Origin: Anthopleura xanthogrammica
Lineage: Eukaryota > Cnidaria > Anthozoa > Actiniaria > Actiniidae
Direction: 5' to 3'
DNA: 64,000 bases
Assembly (NCBI GenBank): GCA_964019055.1
Contig: OZ025213.1
Location: 5,309,292 to 5,373,291, forward strand
Shown here one piece after another: positions 49,576 to 61,200 of this stretch; position 1 is the stretch's first letter, and each line of letters begins with the position of its first letter. The notes beneath the pieces were generated by a model that ran no database searches, was not told the DNA's origin, and saw only the letters and a program-made list of their open reading frames with translations. A program made the position numbers and the translations under genes.

Positions 49576-50070
49576 AGATAAAAATAAGTTTTGAGTGAGA
49601 AAACAGACCGATAGACAATACCGCAGTGAAATAAGAGTAGACGATTACCATATATTTAACTATCGGTGCGCTCTACTAATATATTTAACTGTTGAGAAAG
49701 TAGTCACACGACGAACTAGAGCTAGGTAGTTCTTCTAAAAGCAGATGATTGTGGTGTTTTTACTAAAAAAAATTGAAGCTTACTATACAATATCTCATGG
49801 CTACAATGTTCATTTACGCTTTATACGATGTATCAATCAATGGCATTTTGTATGCATATAATAATCTATACTGATCATCTATAGTCATCGCATAGAACAC
49901 ATGAATTCTTGAGAATGAAAACCGCGTTGTTTCGAATTCAGTTAGGATCTTATTTCGCATCCACACTTCTCGTATCGTACTCCGCGGTAACTTATATTAT
50001 GAGTAGGTCTGATTTAGTTTAGATATTCAATACAGTTGCTGGGACTGAAAAACTGGAAAGATACTGTTAA

Positions 50071-50268
50071 GGCCCGTTTACATTAGCGATTTTTGCGGCA
50101 ATTTATGAAAAAACAATAAATTTTGTCTTATGCTTCTAGGTAAAGAGACATTTGTCCAGTTAATCTTGGTGTCCTGAGTAAAACTTTACGAGTTAATACG
50201 TTACCATTTTTGACTATGACTAAAACCGCCGCAAAAATCGCACCTAAAATCATCAGTGCAAACGGACT
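50071..50268. mobile_element. hAT-like hairpin element downstream of the GPCR
   Basis: GGCCCGTTTACATTAGCGAT and TTTTGCGGC are mirrored by GCCGCAAAAATCGC and, further out, GTGCAAACGGAC. Pairing is interrupted by a 15-bp insertion on the right. The element starts about 84 bp beyond the GPCR stop codon, so it could lie in the 3' UTR. Confidence 0.55.
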
Positions 50269-50351
50269 TTTACGGCAAACGGTTGTGGCCACCTCGACTC
50301 CTCAATTAAAAAGGTAAGTGAGCCGAACAGTCTGCTCCACTTCTTGGCATT

Positions 50352-51437
50352 CTAATACGTAGTGGTTACCGTAAGAATGGTTTTCATTGGTGAACTGAGT
50401 ACTTTCTCGAACCTAGCCGCGCTCTTTAGCTCCAAGTTATTTGAATCTGCCCCTTGCCGTGTTGTAAACGTTTCCTTTAAGCCCTTTCGGTACTTTGTTG
50501 CAAAGACAAAACAGACGAAAGGGTTGACTGCCGCATGTGCGAAGGCCAAGAACTTCATCGCAAACAAGATACTTGACCAGAAACAATATCGAGGAAGTTT
50601 CCAGTGCCAGTGGAACGCAAGCACAGTACGGAAAATAAAAATCGGTCCCCAGAAAAATCCAAAAAGGCCCACGATGACGACGGTCATGATAGTGACGCGT
50701 CGTGCTACTTGCATTCTCTTTCTGGCCATCTCAGATGAATGAACAAGAGTTTTTGCTTTCAGCTTCGTTAGAATTATACCATAGAGTATAATAAGCAGAC
50801 CCAAGGGAATTATGAAATAGAATACAAGGTTGAACGTCATTTCGATGTGACTTGAATTTTCTATTGAGCCCTTTGGCCACTTGTGGAAGCACACGTTGTT
50901 CTCTCTTTTTTCCCCGGCGCGCATCGTAACGAGATAAGTAGAACTGGTCGCGCTGCTAATAATCCAAGTAGAAACGATCATAGCATAACGACTTTTATCA
51001 GATATTAGGCTGATCTTCGTAGGGAAGACTATAGCACAATACCTGTCTATGGTCATGCAGATGAGCGTAAGAATAGAGACGCTAGCTGAAATGTTCTGCA
51101 AGAACATGAATATCTTACAAGTGATGTCTCCCCAGGTACCGGTAAAGGGCCAGATTCGTTCTTGTGTGTAGTTCTCAACAATCTCTCGAGGAAGCATCAT
51201 TAGAGGTACGAAGAGATCTGAGATGGCCATGTTCATGAAAAACAGATTGTTACCGCGCCTAAGTTGTTTGTTACGCAATACCACGTAGATGATGAGGATG
51301 TTACCGACCAGAGATAACAAGCCAACTATGCTCAATGCACTTACTTGTACAATGATCTCGGAAAACGAGCGACTAAATGAACAGGAATTCGACAGATTGC
51401 TAGTCGTGTTCGTTGTCGTGTTCCCTCGTTCCTTCAT
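50352..51437 (-). CDS. Class A (rhodopsin-family) G protein-coupled receptor, intronless, orphan
   Basis: This 361-aa single-exon frame has seven hydrophobic segments. The start is fixed by an in-frame TAA six bases upstream of the ATG. The N-terminus carries several N-glycosylation sites (NTTT, NTTS, NLSN). Class A landmarks are TM1 Asn46 (LVGNILI), TM2 Asp74 (AISDLF), TM3 Cys107 and DRY at 131-133 followed by CAIVFP, TM4 Trp158, ECL2 Cys183 as disulfide partner, TM5 Pro211, TM6 F-F-W-G-P (262-265 for the CWxP position) and TM7 N305-P306-F-V-C. The NPxxY tyrosine is therefore replaced by Cys. The short tail is Ser/Thr-rich and ends TTY. The overall pattern resembles peptide or amine receptors, but neither ligand nor subfamily can be read from the sequence. 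Intronless receptors of this kind are common in cnidarian genomes. Confidence 0.93.
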   Translation of the reverse strand: MKERGNTTTNTTSNLSNSCSFSRSFSEIIVQVSALSIVGLLSLVGNILIIYVVLRNKQLRRGNNLFFMNMAISDLFVPLMMLPREIVENYTQERIWPFTGTWGDITCKIFMFLQNISASVSILTLICMTIDRYCAIVFPTKISLISDKSRYAMIVSTWIISSATSSTYLVTMRAGEKRENNVCFHKWPKGSIENSSHIEMTFNLVFYFIIPLGLLIILYGIILTKLKAKTLVHSSEMARKRMQVARRVTIMTVVIVGLFGFFWGPIFIFRTVLAFHWHWKLPRYCFWSSILFAMKFLAFAHAAVNPFVCFVFATKYRKGLKETFTTRQGADSNNLELKSAARFEKVLSSPMKTILTVTTTY

Positions 51438-51689
51438 CTTTTAACAAACAAGCTAGGAACATATACAAATTAGGAATATAATAGGCACATCACTCAGTGG
51501 TGTCTGTCACCTGTACTCTGGCAAATGACCATTTATACGAACAAAATACTGTTAATTATGCATAGTATTGAATTTCTAGAGTGTTTTTCTCATGAATAAA
51601 TCATTACACGACTAACTACTGCCGAATGGCCAGAAGCAAAACACCGGCTAGAAACGCCGGTTAAGGGAAATTAATTAAATATCCATTCC

Positions 51690-51925
51690 CTGAAAAAGCC
51701 TCTGGACTGATCAAAGTCAGGACCAGCCAACTCACATAGATCGAATTGGAATTTAGGGTGTTATGTAGTGAGAAAAACCGGAGAACTCGGAGAAAATTAC
51801 AACCCTGGAATCAAAGGAGAGACCTGACAAATTATACTCAAATGTGTGGGCGCGATTCCGAGTCTGGGAATCAAACCCGAGACCAGGGGAGCTATGGGAG
51901 AGTGTAGTCAGTTCTACCGCTAAGT

Positions 51926-51940
<15 letters not shown>
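51690..51940 (-). mobile_element. tRNA-derived SINE copy
   Basis: On the minus strand it has GGTCTCGGGTTTGATTCCCA (B-box region) and, downstream, TCCAATTCGATCTATGTGAG and CCTGACTTTGATCAGTCCAG, the same 3' domain as the copies at 40140 and 57460. Confidence 0.75.
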
Positions 51941-51971
<31 letters not shown>

Positions 51972-52986
51972 GAGGAGGAGGAAGGGGGACCTAACAAATA
52001 GGCAATGTGCAACCAAGCTCCCAGAGCACTCTGGAAAACTGAATCCTGCACAATTGGAAGACGGAAATCTAAGAAAATCTAAGAAAAAAATTACTCTGTT
52101 ATTTCGTCTGTTGAAATACTTACATTTTCAGAAAAAATTTGGAGGGAAAACTGTCAGATGAATTTTTAGATAAGCCAAAAAATGGACTCAGTTTCCCATA
52201 ATGCTTTGTGCTAGAATGTTCGTGCACATTGTCTATTCCACTAATACGACACTAATATGTATGAATTATAGCCCAAAACTATACATCCAATTCCCTGCTG
52301 ATTGAAACGCCTCCTCAGTAGGAAAATGTAAACGCCGCACGGTCAGTCATCATGACTTTTTAAAAATAATAATGATACAAATTGATTAGATCTCGGTGAC
52401 TCAAGCCGTGCGGCGCCATCTATGGGCCAATACCAAATTTCTTACCACTTCGAGGGGCAAATTGTGAGTTGTGTCATTTTGTAGAGTGGGTCAAGGTGTT
52501 TTGTAATTTTGATGATAGCAATCTGGAATCGGCATCTTTATGCCATAATTTTTTAAATTTAAAAAAGCTCAAAAATCACTTCAGCATGAAAACGAGGCTG
52601 CAAATATTATTTTGTTAAAAAATAAAAATAAAAAATATGAACACAATTGAGCAAAAAAGTGAAGGAAAAACACTTTTCTTGTTTATCTAAAGCCTTTTTT
52701 TAAGACGAAAAAAGTAAATTGAAACTGATTTTAGAATAAAATTGTATTATTACATTTTGCAATGCTCTATGGGTAATTCAAGATGGCGGACAATCTATCA
52801 GGTAAGAGCCATGAATTTTGTAAAATTTCTGCATCTTAATAGAAAATTTACTACAATTACTTTTATAAAAAAGGTGTGCAACATTTAAGGGAAGGCAATA
52901 AACACAGATGTTTGGCTTGTTCTTGCAAATATGTCGTCTAAACAAAAATACTTCCAGTCATTCGAAATGTGTATTCAGATTTATTA

Positions 52987-53300
52987 GGGAGCATTCATTT
53001 TTTAGGAGGGGGGGCGAAGGAATTAGGGGGGTCATTAAAAAATTACTAGATAAAAAGGGGGGTCACATTTTTTTTGAATGTTGAACCAGGGGGGTCATGA
53101 ATAAGATGAAAAAGTCATAAAGGTATATTTTTTAGTTTTTTTCTGGAGGGGGGGGGGGGGTAGAAAATTTTTATATTTGGAAGCGGGGGGGGGGGTTATC
53201 GAAATATTCAATTCCTTACCATGGGAGCTAGCATTTTTTTTCTATTTGATTCCTCTAATTCCTCCGCCCCCCCCCCCCTTCCTAAAAAATGAATGCTCCC
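52987..53300. mobile_element. PIF/Harbinger-type MITE, 314 bp, TTA target site
   Basis: GGGAGCATTCATTTTTTAGG at the left is exactly inverted at the right end (CCTAAAAAATGAATGCTCCC), and both ends are flanked by TTA. A 3-bp TTA duplication is characteristic of PIF/Harbinger. The interior contains several poly-G tracts and GGGGGGTCA motifs. Confidence 0.88.
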
Positions 53301-53930
53301 TTATGATGCTTTACTCTAGCTCTCTAGCAAGTTTGAAAACAAAAAAAATGCCCAAAATGTAAAGAGTAATAGTGCCTCTATTAGAACCACGAAAATCAGG
53401 CAAATATCTGATTAAAGTGATGACGTGGGAAACTTTGATCATATTTTTTTTTACTTTTTCACAGTCATCTGATATGGATATCGACCAGCTCAGGAGAAGC
53501 TCATTTGATTCTTAGGAGCCGTTGCAACTTGCAACTTATCTTGCACTTTTGTTGCAGGACAAAAAGATGCGTTGTAGTTGCATCGACAGGGGATGTTACA
53601 CTAAGCAAACTAGTGTGAATACAACAGTATGAAAATGTGTTACAATAGTTCTAAACTCAGTAATACTAGTTTAATCACTCACACATATATATTATATATA
53701 AATTATAATTTTTAGAGATTTTCATCGCGTAATTCTTAAATTAATAGATTAAATTTCGGTTTTTCGCGGAACAATCGAAAATATTTGTTTCTTTGTGGTT
53801 TTTTTTGTGCGGGTGTAGTTAATTTATCGTTACACCCACTAAACTATATTGCGATATGCAGTCAAGTGACACTCGTTTTCAATATCAACCAACACTCACA
53901 CTATCGTCTTCAAAACCAATTAGGACCTAT

Positions 53931-54600
53931 ATATATATAGGATTTTACATGGTCGCGCGGAGATACGAATTTTATCTTCGAGTGTTGATGTTATCTCTCA
54001 CGAGTGAGCGCGGCAAACGAGTGAGAGATAATATCAGCACGAGAAGATAAAATTCGTATATCCAAGCGGCCATGTAATGTTCTGTTTATTATATGAAATC
54101 TTCAATGAAAAATAATGGAGACTGAATTTGAGACTTGCTGAGCAAAAAGTCGAAATGTGTCACCACCAGTGTTGATATAAATCGTATCCCCACTGGCCAC
54201 TGGTGGGAGTGGGGATATCAATTTTATCATTTTGATGTCACTCAATATCACACTCTATTTCATATAATAAAAGACTTTATTATATGAAATAGAGTGTGAT
54301 ATTGAGTGACATCAAAATGATAAAATTGATATCCCCACTCCCACCAGTGGCCAGTGGGGATACGATTTATATCAACACTGGTGGTGAGAAATTTCGACTT
54401 TTTGCTCAGCTTCTCAATTTTTTTTCATTGAAGATTTCTAATAATAAACAGAACATTACATGGCCGCTTGGAGATACGAATTTTATCTTTTCGTGCTGAT
54501 ATTATCTCTCACTCGTTCGCTGCGCTCACTCGTGAGAGATAATATCAACACTCGAAGATAAAATTCGTATATCCGCGCGACCATGTAATATCCTATATAT
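53931..54600. mobile_element. Large compound palindrome (foldback element), about 670 bp
   Basis: The two halves, meeting near 54266 (AATAAAAGACTTTATT), are reverse complements over about 330 bp. The outermost part of each half, about 130 bp, is itself a hairpin (GGAGATACGAATTTTATC ... GATAAAATTCGTATATCC) around a GTGAGAGATAATATC stem. The ends carry TATATATAGGA and TCCTATATA. There is no coding capacity. One arm recurs at 24262-24378. Confidence 0.92.
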
Positions 54601-55200
54601 ACGACCCTATACGACAATACGACCCTACATGACAATACGACTATACGACAATACGATAATACGACTTTACGGCTATAAGACAATACGACATACGACAATA
54701 CGGCTATAGACAATACGACTATACGACTTTATGATATAAGTAGGACTATACGAATAAACGACCCTATACGACTATACGAGAATGCGACTATTTCATTCTA
54801 CGACTCTAAATGACTACACGATAATACGACTATACCCCCTATACGACTTTAGGACCCTATACGACTATACGCTACTATACGACCCTATGCTACTACACGA
54901 CCCTATACGACTATACGACTATACGACCCTATGCTACTACACGACCCTATACGACTATACGACCCTATGCTACTACACGACCCTATACGACTATACGACC
55001 CTATGCTACTACACGACCCTATACGACTATACGACCCTATGCTACTACACGACCCTATACGACTATACGACTTTACGATCCTATGCTACTACACGACCCT
55101 ATACGACTATACAAGAATACGACTATACAAGCCTATACGACTATATACGAGAATAGGCGGACTATACGAGCCTATAAGACTATATACGAGAATAGGTGGA
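54601..55200. repeat. TACGAC-derived repeat with a 36-bp minisatellite core
   Basis: Irregular TACGACNATACGAC words (54601-54880) pass into a regular 36-bp unit (GACCCTATGCTACTACACGA plus CCCTATACGACTATAC) repeated about five times, then decay toward 55200. It starts directly at the right end of the large palindrome and stops about 30 bp short of the stop codon of channel gene 2. Confidence 0.92.
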
Positions 55201-55231
55201 GTATACGAGACTACTGATAAAACTGTAAGCC

Positions 55232-58200
55232 CTATACTCGGAAGTGGTCTTCATGGTGACCAGGATCTGTGGAAGTTTGTACGTCAATCGGGGACAAGAG
55301 TGGTGATCTTTCATCTGATATTGGGATTTCTTCGTATCCAGTGATATTCCTGCTCGTCCCATCAGTACTCAAGCCGTTCAATTCGGGTAGCTTGTGGTTT
55401 CTTATGTAGTTTTGTGTTACGACCTGTAAAATATTACAGAAAGATGAGCGCGAAAACTAACCTTAAATACTCATGTTATTACTCAAATGTCTTTAATGCA
55501 AATGAACTCCTAACATCTCTGAATACTAACTACCGCTCTGATTACAGTTTCCTCTACCCAAATAACGCCTCTTTCCTGGCTGTATTCAACACCCTCTCTT
55601 CTATAACAAAGAGACCATGAAGGACGGTCTCTTGCTATCACCTAAGAAACATTCTCAACGCAACGACAACATTACCTGTAATATTCTGGGACTTGCTTCT
55701 GGAAGCGTATCGCTTATCTCGCGAGAGAGGGAGTTACAGGGGCGGTAGAAGGAGCGATTCATAAACACGAGAAAAGCAAAGGCGATGAAGGGCAGCGGTG
55801 CTAGTAGTATCGGCATAACAATCATCCTCTTGAGACCAAATATGCCAATCATCACGAGATGGAATACCATCAAACAGACGATTATTCTGAAAAATAACCA
55901 ATCATTGTCACCATCATTATCATCGTCAATGTTGTGGTCATCATCATTCAACATCACCGTCGTTATCATCACCATCATCATGCTAGACATCATCGTAGAC
56001 ATGATCATCATCATGGTGATGGCGATGATGATGATGGATGATTCACCATCATCATCACCATCTACATTATCCCACATACATTGATCATCATATATATAGG
56101 GTCCTGAAGGGGTAAAATGGGAGCTGGGATTCGCCCTTTCTTGGGCTGGGAAAATGGGATTTAATGCACTGGGACTGGGATTTAGCCATTACTGGGATTG
56201 GGATTTTGCAAAAGCTCTAACTCTATGTAAGCGCTGAGATTTTGAATAACTGGGACTGGGATTTTGTAACATTTTGGGCTGGGAAATGGGATTACCCCCC
56301 CCCCCCCCCCACCCCTTCAGAACCCTCCATATAGCATCATAGTTACACTAAGTTACCTGTTAAAAAGGGCAGGCCACATTAATCCTCCAGTGCTATGTGT
56401 AGGTATGTAGACACATAACAGTTGATACATCCATACCACATAGCCAAACACAAAGTACAACAACACGAAAATTGACACTAACGGTGCCATAACAGAATAA
56501 CACAGGCCGATTATCAGAATCAACAGGTGATCTGCAAACTAAAGAGAGATGGATATTTTCCTTAGTTAAGCCTGGTTGACACTTGCAAACAAGCAAAGCA
56601 TAAACAACAAATGAAGACTAGTAGTAGCTACCAGAAATAGTTAACTCCAATCACGAGAAATGGGTAAACTATAGAAATATAGCAGTATCTATTCACTACA
56701 GCTGGACATTTAGGCTCGGCACGGGGCAAATGTTGCGCACAACTTAACAAAAGTAGAGAGATTTACTTCTGCAACGGTGTGCGCAACAAGTTTCATCGTG
56801 TGAACACAACCAACAGAGGTTGCGCCCAACGTTATTAAAGTAGAATCGAGATCTACTACTGGAACGTTTTGTGCGCAACACGTTTCATCGTGTGAACACA
56901 ACCTACAGAGGTTGCGCACAACGTTATTAAAGTAGAATCGAGATCTACTTCTGGAACGTTTTGTGCGCAACACGTTTCATCGTGTGAACACAACCTACAG
57001 AAGTTGCGCACAACGTTATTAAAGTAGAATCGAGATTTACTTCTGCAACGGTGTGCGCACAACTAGTTTCATCATGTGAACACAACCTACAGAGGTTGCG
57101 CACAACGTTAGCCAAGTAGAATCGAGATTTACTTCTGCATCGTTGTGCGCAACTAGTTTCATCGTGTGAACACAACCTACAGAGGTTGCGCACAACGTTA
57201 GCCAAGTAGAATCGAGATTTACTTCTGCATCGTTGTGCGCAACTAGTTTTATCGTGTGAACACGACCTGCAGAGGTTGCGCAAAACGTTGGCCAAGTAGA
57301 AACGAGATCTACTTCTGGAACGTTGTGCGCAACTATTTTTATCGTGTGGACACGTGCAACGTTGCTGGCAATGTCGTTCGTGAATTTTTCAGCCAATGAA
57401 ATTAAAATATTTTTTTTGGTGCACCGTTAAGTAAAGTTGCTACTTGTGACATCCCCATGGGAATCAAGGGTGCTGTAGCGGTAATACATTCGCCTCTCAC
57501 CGCAGAGTCTCGGGTCGCGGGCTCGATTCCTAGATTTTGCATCACATGAGTAGAGTTTGTTAGGTCTTTCATATTGTCAAGGATTTTCTCCGAGGTCTCC
57601 GGTTTCACTCCCTCCGCAAAACACGTTAAATTTCAATTCGATTTGTGAATTAGCCGTGCCCTGACTTTGATCATCCTAGAGGTTATTTTGTGGTATTGAT
57701 AAAAGAATTTTTTCCCTTCTAAAATCCGGTCATGCACGACTTGCGCAACAGTTGCATCATATGCCCAGGTCTTTTAAGATGGCCCAAAACAAGATTGCTC
57801 GCAAACATACCAAAGCATCATAAGCAGCAGGTGGTGGCCGCCAGCTGTCACGATCCTCTCTAGGAGTCAATGTGAAGAATTTTCTCTTAAAGGCAACCAA
57901 TAACAAAGGGACTGGCCTCAAGAGTTCAATTGGATAAACAGTGAATGAACACAGCATCAAGTAAGATATAAAAAACGTTGACTGGGAAGGAAGCGTTGTT
58001 CCAAGATATGTTGGAATCAGCCTAGGATGTTTGGTCATGTCTTCTAATTTGTTCAAGGCTGAGCCAGCTGTGAGGAAAATAAATTGGTTGATAACCTGTA
58101 GTATTAAAAAGAAAAATAATAAAGACAAATATTACTGGGAGTTTGGTCATTAATTTAAATGAGAAGGGCTCAGGGACCGCGGAGGGGGAGGGGCTGGTAA

Positions 58201-61200
58201 GGCAATAGCCCTAACACATTTTCCCTTTTCCCATACTAGTCTCTTATATTTTCCAATCTTAGCCCACCACGTTTTAGGGTGCTCCACGGTCCCTGTGGCT
58301 GGTGCAAACTGGCTGTTCACCTTTTCCTGCACCCCTGAGTTTGAGGTTTAATTACAGTGAAATCATGGTTTGAAAAGTGTCGGCATTTGAACTCACTGCC
58401 CTTGTAGCAGTATATCTACATCCAGACAACATAAGAAAATCATATAGGAAAGCATGAATTTTTGCTCGATTTTCTTATTCCTTTTTGTTATGGAGGACGA
58501 TTGACCTCGAATACAAAAAAATTAAAGTTGATTTTTTTGGATTTTACTTTCACCTTCCACTTTTACCTATCTTGGGCTTCCTGTGTATTTTCACTGACCT
58601 TGAATATGAATAGTTTCTTGAGGGTTGAAATTTCTGCTTGACTCATGGATACAAATCCTTGCTTGCTTGACAAGAATCTCATGAACTTTAAAGTGAATTC
58701 ATAAAAGGATTAAGTTCGTTAAGGGAATTGTAAAATAGATGAAAACAATACTATTATATATTACATTTTATTAAAACTTAAATCTAGACTGTTAACCTTC
58801 CCTCTTTTCCCTCCCAATTCAGTTACATTTTCCCCCCTCCATCTTGTATGCACAGGGAGTGGGGAGTGGAGGTGAGTTTGAAGCAGCATGCATGGACAGG
58901 AAAAGCAGGGACTCTAGTTGTCCTCTCCCCACGTGCCACTTCAAACTCACGCCTACTACCTGTGCATCAAAGATGGGTGAAAATGACTGAACGGAATCTG
59001 GAGGGAAAAGTTTTACCAATCATTATCATCATGATCATGATCCTCACTACAATCATTGCCATCCTCATCTTCAATCAATCATGTATCATCATCATCAACC
59101 ATTATCAATCATTATCATCATGATCATGATCCTCACTACAATCACTGCTATGATCATCATCCATCAATCATGTATCATCATCATCATCATTATCAACCAT
59201 TATTTTAATGATTGTTGTATCATATTACAATTATATTAAAAATTAGAGAATAATAATAGTAATGATGACAATAATGATGATAATAATGATAAGATGATGA
59301 TGACGATAATTAAATTAATTTAATGGTCGATAAAAACCACAACCTACCATTGGTAAGATCGCAAAGAAAATCAGCAAAGCCAAGCCAGATAAGAATCCTT
59401 CTATGAAACTCACAAGAACTGGCGGCAACTTTTCAACTAAAATAGAAAGTGAACATGTTATGAGCACAAATACCATGGCTGGATGGATGAATGGAAAGAT
59501 GTGGTGAATGGAAAGAAAGATGGAAGGACGGATGGAAAGATGAATGAAGGGAAAGAAAGATGGATGGATGAATGGAAAGATGGGTGGACAGAAGGATGAA
59601 TGGAAAGATGTGGTGAATAGAAAGAAAGATGGAAGGATGGATAGAAAGATGGGTGGACAGAAGGATGAATGGAAAGATGTGGTGAATAGAAAGAAAGATG
59701 GAAGGATGGATAGAAAGATGGGTGGACAGAAGGATGAATGGAAAGATGTGGTGAATAGAAAGAAAGATGGAAGGATGGATAGAAAGATGGGTGGACAGAA
59801 GGATGAATGGAAAGATGTGGTGAATAGAAAGAAAGATGAAAGGATGGATAGAAAGATGGGTGGATAGAAGGATGAATGGAAAGATGTGGTGAATGGAAAG
59901 AAAGATGGAAGGACGGATGGAATGATGAATGAAGGGAAAGAAAGATGGATGGATGAATGGAAAGATGGGTGGACAGAAGGATGAATGGAAAGATGTGGTG
60001 AATAGAAAGAAAGATGGAAGGATGGATAGAAAGATGGGTGGATAGAAGGATGAATGGAAAGATGTGGTGAATAGAAAGAAAGATGGAAGGACGGATGGAA
60101 AGATTGAAAGATGGATGAATGGATAGAAAGATGGATGGATAGATGGATAGAAAGATTGGTGGGTTGAATTGGTGGATAGCATGTAAGAATTAATAAATGA
60201 AAGGCAAAATGGAAGAGATAGATGAATGAGTGGAAAGGTGTATAATGGGTAGATTGAAATAATAGAATGGATGAAATGGATAATAGACAGGATGGATAAA
60301 TGTATAGGATTGGATAAATGAATGAGATTGGATAGATGAACCACTGGGACAAGTAATCTGTAATCATACATACTGTGTGACAAAAAGGGAAATTTTCTCT
60401 CCAAGTCTTGCAGTGCAATAAGTGAAGATACAAATCCAACAGGAATGAAGTAGAACAGCACAGTAAGCATGACTATCAAAAATATAACAAAACTGCGGAA
60501 TCTCCTAAAAAATGAACCACAAAATAAAACACTGTTAATTAAGCTATAAACAAATTGCCAACTTAAAACTGAGTTTATAAGTTTACTGAGTTTATCACCA
60601 ATATTTTACAGTCAACGAACTTCAGGCATGAACGCATAACTTGTAGATTACAAATAATAATCGAATATTCAAAAGAATAATCATATATTCAAAAGAATAA
60701 TCGAATATTCAAAGTAATAATCGAATATTCAAAATAATAATCAAATATTCAAAATAACAATCGAATATTGAAAAGAACAATCGAATATTCAAAAGAATAT
60801 TTGAACATTCAAAAAAATATTCGAATCTTCGGATTGTCGGACGTCATACTGTACATGGAACAGTGAATGAACTCCTTTCGATTTCAAATCTTACATCTTT
60901 ATATGACTGGGATATTTTTAATCTACGAATGTTCAATTTAATCTACGAATATTCGTTTGAATGTACAAATATTCATTTGAATCTACGAATATTCATTTGA
61001 ATCTACGATTATTCATTTCAATCTACGAATATTCATTTCAATCTACGAATATTCAATTGAATCTATGAATATTTATTTTATTATTCAGACAATCGTAAAA
61101 AATGTGTTCGTGCCTGAAGTTCGTTGACTGTAATCACCACTGCAAGTACAGCAGTGGCACAGCTCAACACGGTTGAACTGAAAGCAATATCAAGATGCCT

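Larger units (their letters stand above)
46128..50351. other. Intergenic region between RanGAP1 start and the GPCR stop
   Basis: No exon was recognised. The region upstream of the RanGAP1 ATG must contain its promoter, but no TATA box at a convincing distance is visible. It holds a poly-C run (46769-46788), the nested palindrome at 47184-47654, a 27-bp-arm hairpin at 48422-48484, a tandem duplication at 49393-49575 and a hAT-like hairpin at 50071-50268. Confidence 0.5.
51438..55231. other. Intergenic region, repeat-dominated
   Basis: No coding exon was recognised between the GPCR and the end of channel gene 2. It holds a SINE (51690-51940), a (GA)n run (51928-51960) with an adjoining G run, a SINE/MITE fragment near 52187, a PIF/Harbinger-type MITE (52987-53300), the large palindrome (53931-54600) and the 36-bp minisatellite. 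Confidence 0.5.

Noticed and set aside
54782..55344. Leu/Tyr/Asp-rich frames in the TACGAC region
   Set aside because: Made by the 36-bp minisatellite; the minus-strand final exon of the channel gene overlaps their end.
56710..57396. Overlapping Cys/His-containing minus-strand frames resembling small zinc-binding repeats
   Set aside because: They arise from the 91-bp hairpin minisatellite in an intron; cysteines follow the repeat period and several frames are open at once.
59315..60479. Antisense open frames of 374 and 348 codons rich in Phe/Ser/His/Pro
   Set aside because: They are produced by a 69-bp minisatellite whose unit is a multiple of three. Conserved channel exons flank the repeat and only their ends overlap these frames.
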